Source: Carboxylicivirga litoralis (GTDB lineage Bacteria; Bacteroidota; Bacteroidia; Bacteroidales; Marinilabiliaceae). Taken from it: 64,000 bases of DNA. Under the pieces are notes generated by a model. The model had not been told where the DNA came from. It was given only the letters and a program-made list of their open reading frames with translations, and ran no database searches. The stretch is from positions 48,907 to 112,906 of the forward strand of contig NZ_JAFMVC010000017.1 in NCBI RefSeq assembly GCF_025499605.1, read 5' to 3'. Each line of letters begins with the position of its first letter. Position 1 is the first letter of the stretch. A program made the translations under genes and the position numbers. This document shows, one piece after another, positions 63,447-64,000 of the stretch.

Positions 63447-63454
63447 CAAAAGTA
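63447..63454 (-). promoter_or_regulatory. Candidate -7 box of the mce-decarboxylase operon
   Basis: TACTTTTG on the minus strand matches TAnnTTTG, 37 bp before the mce ATG. A -33 element is not seen at standard spacing. Confidence 0.4.
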
Positions 63455-63489
63455 GAAACTAATCGAAATGTTTCCGCATATTTCCCCTA

Positions 63490-63530
63490 AAAAAAAGATT
63501 GTTTTAAAACATATAATGTCCTTAAAACAA
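63490..63530 (-). terminator. A/T-rich hairpin followed by T-run, upstream of mce
   Basis: TTGTTTTAA (63499-63507) and TTAAAACAA (63522-63530) form 9-bp arms. On the minus strand eight T follow after two bases. It resembles a weak terminator, with no gene recognised directly upstream except the rRNA operon, which already has its own. Confidence 0.35.
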
Positions 63531-63913
63531 CGTTAAATAGTAATAAATCAAACTTGTTAGATATTTGCATATATTCAATTTTATAACCCAGTAGCTGACA
63601 TGTCACCTCCTACAGTACTTACAATTTGAAAGAATTAGTGCAAAATACTATAAGTCAATTTAGACATATACTTACTATATGAAAGCAAATAACAGGATAT
63701 TGAATTAATTAGAATTCAGCCCTTGTCATTGGTCTAAAATCTATAGTTTAAAAAATTGGCTTGCCAGGTAAGTACGCTTTGTATTGAGAAGACAATTTAG
63801 ATGCGTAACAGATGTCAAGTTTTTCCTTTACTGGCTTTAAAAATTTATGCTGAAGTCAGAATTTGTTTCCAGTACCACTATACTAATGGAAACCTTATCA
63901 GAATCCTATAAAC

Positions 63914-63950
63914 GCAAAAAATCCGATACTCAAATGAATATCGGATTTCT
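63914..63950 (-). terminator. Intrinsic terminator of the rRNA operon
   Basis: AAATCCGATA (63919-63928) pairs exactly with TATCGGATTT (63939-63948). On the minus strand the stem is followed by TTTTTTGCG. It lies just after the 5S rRNA 3' end. Confidence 0.85.
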
Positions 63951-63958
63951 CTAAAAAA

Positions 63959-64000
63959 AGGCGGCGACCTACTCTCCCACTTCTACGCAGTACCATCGGC
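63959..64000 (-). rRNA. rrf: 5S ribosomal RNA, 3' end only
   Basis: The minus strand reads GCCGATGGTACTGCGTAGAA, then GTGGGAGAGTAGGTCGCCGC, the conserved 3' third of bacterial 5S rRNA, followed by a T-run. The 5' part and presumably the 23S and 16S genes lie beyond the right edge. The exact mature 3' end is uncertain by a few bases. Confidence 0.9.

Larger units (their letters stand above)
63411..63913. other. Intergenic region between the rrn terminator and mce
   Basis: This 503-bp A+T-rich gap contains the mce -7 box and an A/T-rich hairpin (63490-63530). The part from 63540 to 63910 has no ORF or tRNA-like pattern that I can see. Confidence 0.5.

Noticed and set aside
1..64000. tRNA genes, prophage, insertion sequences, toxin-antitoxin or defence islands
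   Set aside because: I looked for these through the gaps and gene products and found no supporting motif. A tRNA could be missed by eye, so tRNAscan on the gaps over 150 bp would settle that part.

Overview
This window comes from a marine or gut-type anaerobic member of the Bacteroidota, probably class Bacteroidia near Marinilabiliales. The rank is inferred from gene content rather than from a marker gene. Support includes a SusC/SusD pair, a hybrid two-component regulator with an AraC output domain, lipoproteins with acidic residues after the lipid cysteine, TAnnTTTG-type -7 promoter boxes in place of sigma-70 -10 boxes, few Shine-Dalgarno sequences, and a Na+-pumping methylmalonyl-CoA decarboxylase cluster typical of propionate-forming fermenters. 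I see no integrase, transposase, phage or CRISPR locus. The window looks chromosomal.

Left part (1-20.3 kb): a beta-mannan utilisation locus on the minus strand. A first block (GH26 endo-mannanase, GH130 mannosylglucose phosphorylase, GPH-family sugar symporter, GH2 beta-mannosidase) is followed by a second block (SusC, SusD, two surface glycan-binding lipoproteins, the last running off the left edge). A divergent cupin/AraC regulator and a 1359-residue hybrid sensor lie beside it. The implied route is surface capture and import, periplasmic cleavage, symport, and cytoplasmic phosphorolysis. The mannobiose 2-epimerase that normally feeds the GH130 step is not visible.

Middle (20.4-54.9 kb): mostly housekeeping and small accessory units. 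These include an outer-membrane barrel, hrpB, a stand-alone trpB preceded by a complete attenuator (16-residue leader peptide with tandem Trp codons plus terminator), an NfeD-type membrane protease, tag, an M48 protease, a photolyase, a DUF134 / Cys-rich / NifX-like trio, a hotdog thioesterase, a giant 1298-residue leucine-rich-repeat protein with its own promoter and an 18-bp palindrome at the predicted start site, glutamine cyclotransferase, patB, wbpP, rny, zapA with a coiled-coil partner, a YgiQ radical SAM protein, a UvrD/FBH1-like helicase, a DsrE/YedF-like protein, a seven-haem membrane cytochrome c, folD and ffh.

Right part (55.3-64 kb): a wza/wzc polysaccharide export pair, a META-domain lipoprotein, then the operon mce - decarboxylase alpha - OadG - biotin carrier - beta subunit (propionate formation coupled to Na+ export). 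The 3' end of a 5S rRNA gene with its terminator lies at the right edge, so an rRNA operon continues beyond it.

The signals most worth a second look are the trp attenuator in front of an isolated trpB, the LRR protein and its promoter palindrome, the palindrome between the DUF134 and thioesterase promoters, a start-codon-sequestering hairpin before the META lipoprotein, and a repeat-rich intergenic stretch at 25.9-26.4 kb.
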